From: Herminiimonas sp.
Lineage (GTDB): Bacteria; Pseudomonadota; Gammaproteobacteria; Burkholderiales; Burkholderiaceae
Reading direction: 5' to 3'
Assembly (NCBI GenBank): GCA_014377155.1
Contig: JACMQD010000489.1
Location: 1-28,023, forward strand
DNA length: 28,023 nt
In this document: positions 27,442-28,023 of the stretch, piece by piece
How positions within the stretch are numbered: position 1 is the first letter of the stretch
Layout: each line of letters starts with the position of its first letter
Program-made: the position numbers and the translations under genes
The notes under the pieces: generated by a model
What the model saw: only the letters and a program-made list of their open reading frames with translations
Database searches by the model: none
What the model was told of the DNA's origin: nothing

Positions 27442-27459
27442 GTGTCACATGGTTGACAC
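27442..27459. promoter_or_regulatory. Inverted repeat between hyi and the phosphoesterase gene
   Basis: GTGTCA (27442-27447) and TGACAC (27454-27459) form a perfect dyad with a 6-bp spacer, an operator-like arrangement between divergent genes. It overlaps TTGACA (27453-27458) on the plus strand. TATACT on the minus strand (27484-27479) could be the hyi -10. Assignment to a regulator is not possible. Confidence 0.35.
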
Positions 27460-27579
27460 CAGACGGTCATCAGCAGGAAGTATAGCGAAGTTACTCTTTG
27501 CCGGACCACTATCCGAACGGTCGTTACCACGGCGTGTCGATCTTCGGCCTGCTTGTCATCCTATCGAACGGAGGTTGCC

Positions 27580-28023
27580 ATGAACGCGCGAGACACCCAG
27601 TTCCTGTTACCGGCATCAGAATTCCACGAACCAGCCAGAAAACGCGATCCGCTTCGCTTCCGGACTATCTGGATCTCCGATATCCATCTCGGCACGACCG
27701 GATGCCAGGCCGCGCGGCTGCTCGAATTTTTGCGCGCAACGGAATCGAAGCAGCTCTACCTGGTCGGCGACATCATTGATGGCTGGCAGCTAAAGCGACG
27801 CTGGTATTGGGATCAGACGCACAATAATGTCGTGCAGACGGTACTCAAGAAAGCGAAGAAGGGCACCGAGGTGATCTTCGTACCGGGCAACCATGACGAG
27901 TCGATTCGCCAATTCATCGATCTCGATTTCGGTGGCATCCTGGTTCGCGACGAGCTGATTCATGTCACCAAAAATGGCAAGCGCATGCTGGTGCTGCATG
28001 GCGATCGCTTCGACGGCGTGATC
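27580..28023 (+). CDS. UDP-2,3-diacylglucosamine diphosphatase-like metallophosphoesterase, 5' part
   Basis: A calcineurin-type phosphoesterase of the LpxH/LpxH2 group. LpxH cleaves UDP-2,3-diacylglucosamine in lipid A synthesis. The 148 residues visible show the metal-binding motifs in order: SDIHLG (Asp34, His36), GDIIDGW (Asp64), GNHD (Asn104, His105), then HGDRFD near the edge. A charged amino-terminal extension of about 28 residues precedes the domain. ATG 27580 has GGAGG 5 bases upstream. The frame continues past the right edge. Other substrates are possible, since Burkholderiales carry paralogues, so no symbol is given. Confidence 0.88.
   Translation, partial: MNARDTQFLLPASEFHEPARKRDPLRFRTIWISDIHLGTTGCQAARLLEFLRATESKQLYLVGDIIDGWQLKRRWYWDQTHNNVVQTVLKKAKKGTEVIFVPGNHDESIRQFIDLDFGGILVRDELIHVTKNGKRMLVLHGDRFDGVI

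Overview
The window reads as a chromosomal segment of a betaproteobacterium, most likely order Burkholderiales and probably family Oxalobacteraceae. This is inferred from gene order (sucA, gltA, sdhE, sdhB, sdhA, sdhD, sdhC, a divergent GntR regulator, mdh and acnA; then thrS-infC-rpmI-rplT-pheS-pheT-ihfA-merR), from a DUF2863-type gene, and from protein style. No database was searched. I see no insertion sequence, prophage, CRISPR array or integrase.

Region 1 (1-12210) is a TCA-cycle block. On the minus strand lie sdhC-sdhD-sdhA-sdhB-sdhE-gltA and then the 5' part of sucA, which runs off the left edge. A GntR/HutC-type regulator sits upstream of sdhC on the same strand, divergent from mdh. 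The shared GntR/mdh region has a perfect 12-bp palindrome next to a good sigma70 promoter pointing at mdh. On the plus strand follow mdh, an exported MliC-like protein and acnA. Both longer gaps of the sdh operon (sdhA/sdhB and sdhB/sdhE) hold strong hairpins.

Region 2 (12211-18131) is mixed: a DUF2863-type protein, a convergent M14 cytosolic carboxypeptidase, tRNA-Pro(GGG), three genes I cannot assign (88, 82 and 236 aa), an AT-rich non-coding patch with repeats, and an exported metallo-beta-lactamase-fold hydrolase whose best start codon is ATC.

Region 3 (18132-26476, minus strand) is a translation operon: thrS, infC (ATA start), rpmI, rplT, pheS, pheT, ihfA and a MerR-type regulator. Its leader holds the most interesting element of the window: a 14-residue threonine-rich leader peptide ([14 protein letters not shown]) at 26063-26107, followed by a terminator hairpin with eight U and by a mutually exclusive antiterminator pairing. 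This is the layout of a ribosome-mediated threonine attenuator in front of thrS, and so possibly of the whole operon.

Region 4 (26477-28023) holds tRNA-Val(GAC) with its promoter and terminator, a hydroxypyruvate isomerase-family gene (minus) and the 5' part of an LpxH-like metallophosphoesterase (plus) that runs off the right edge.
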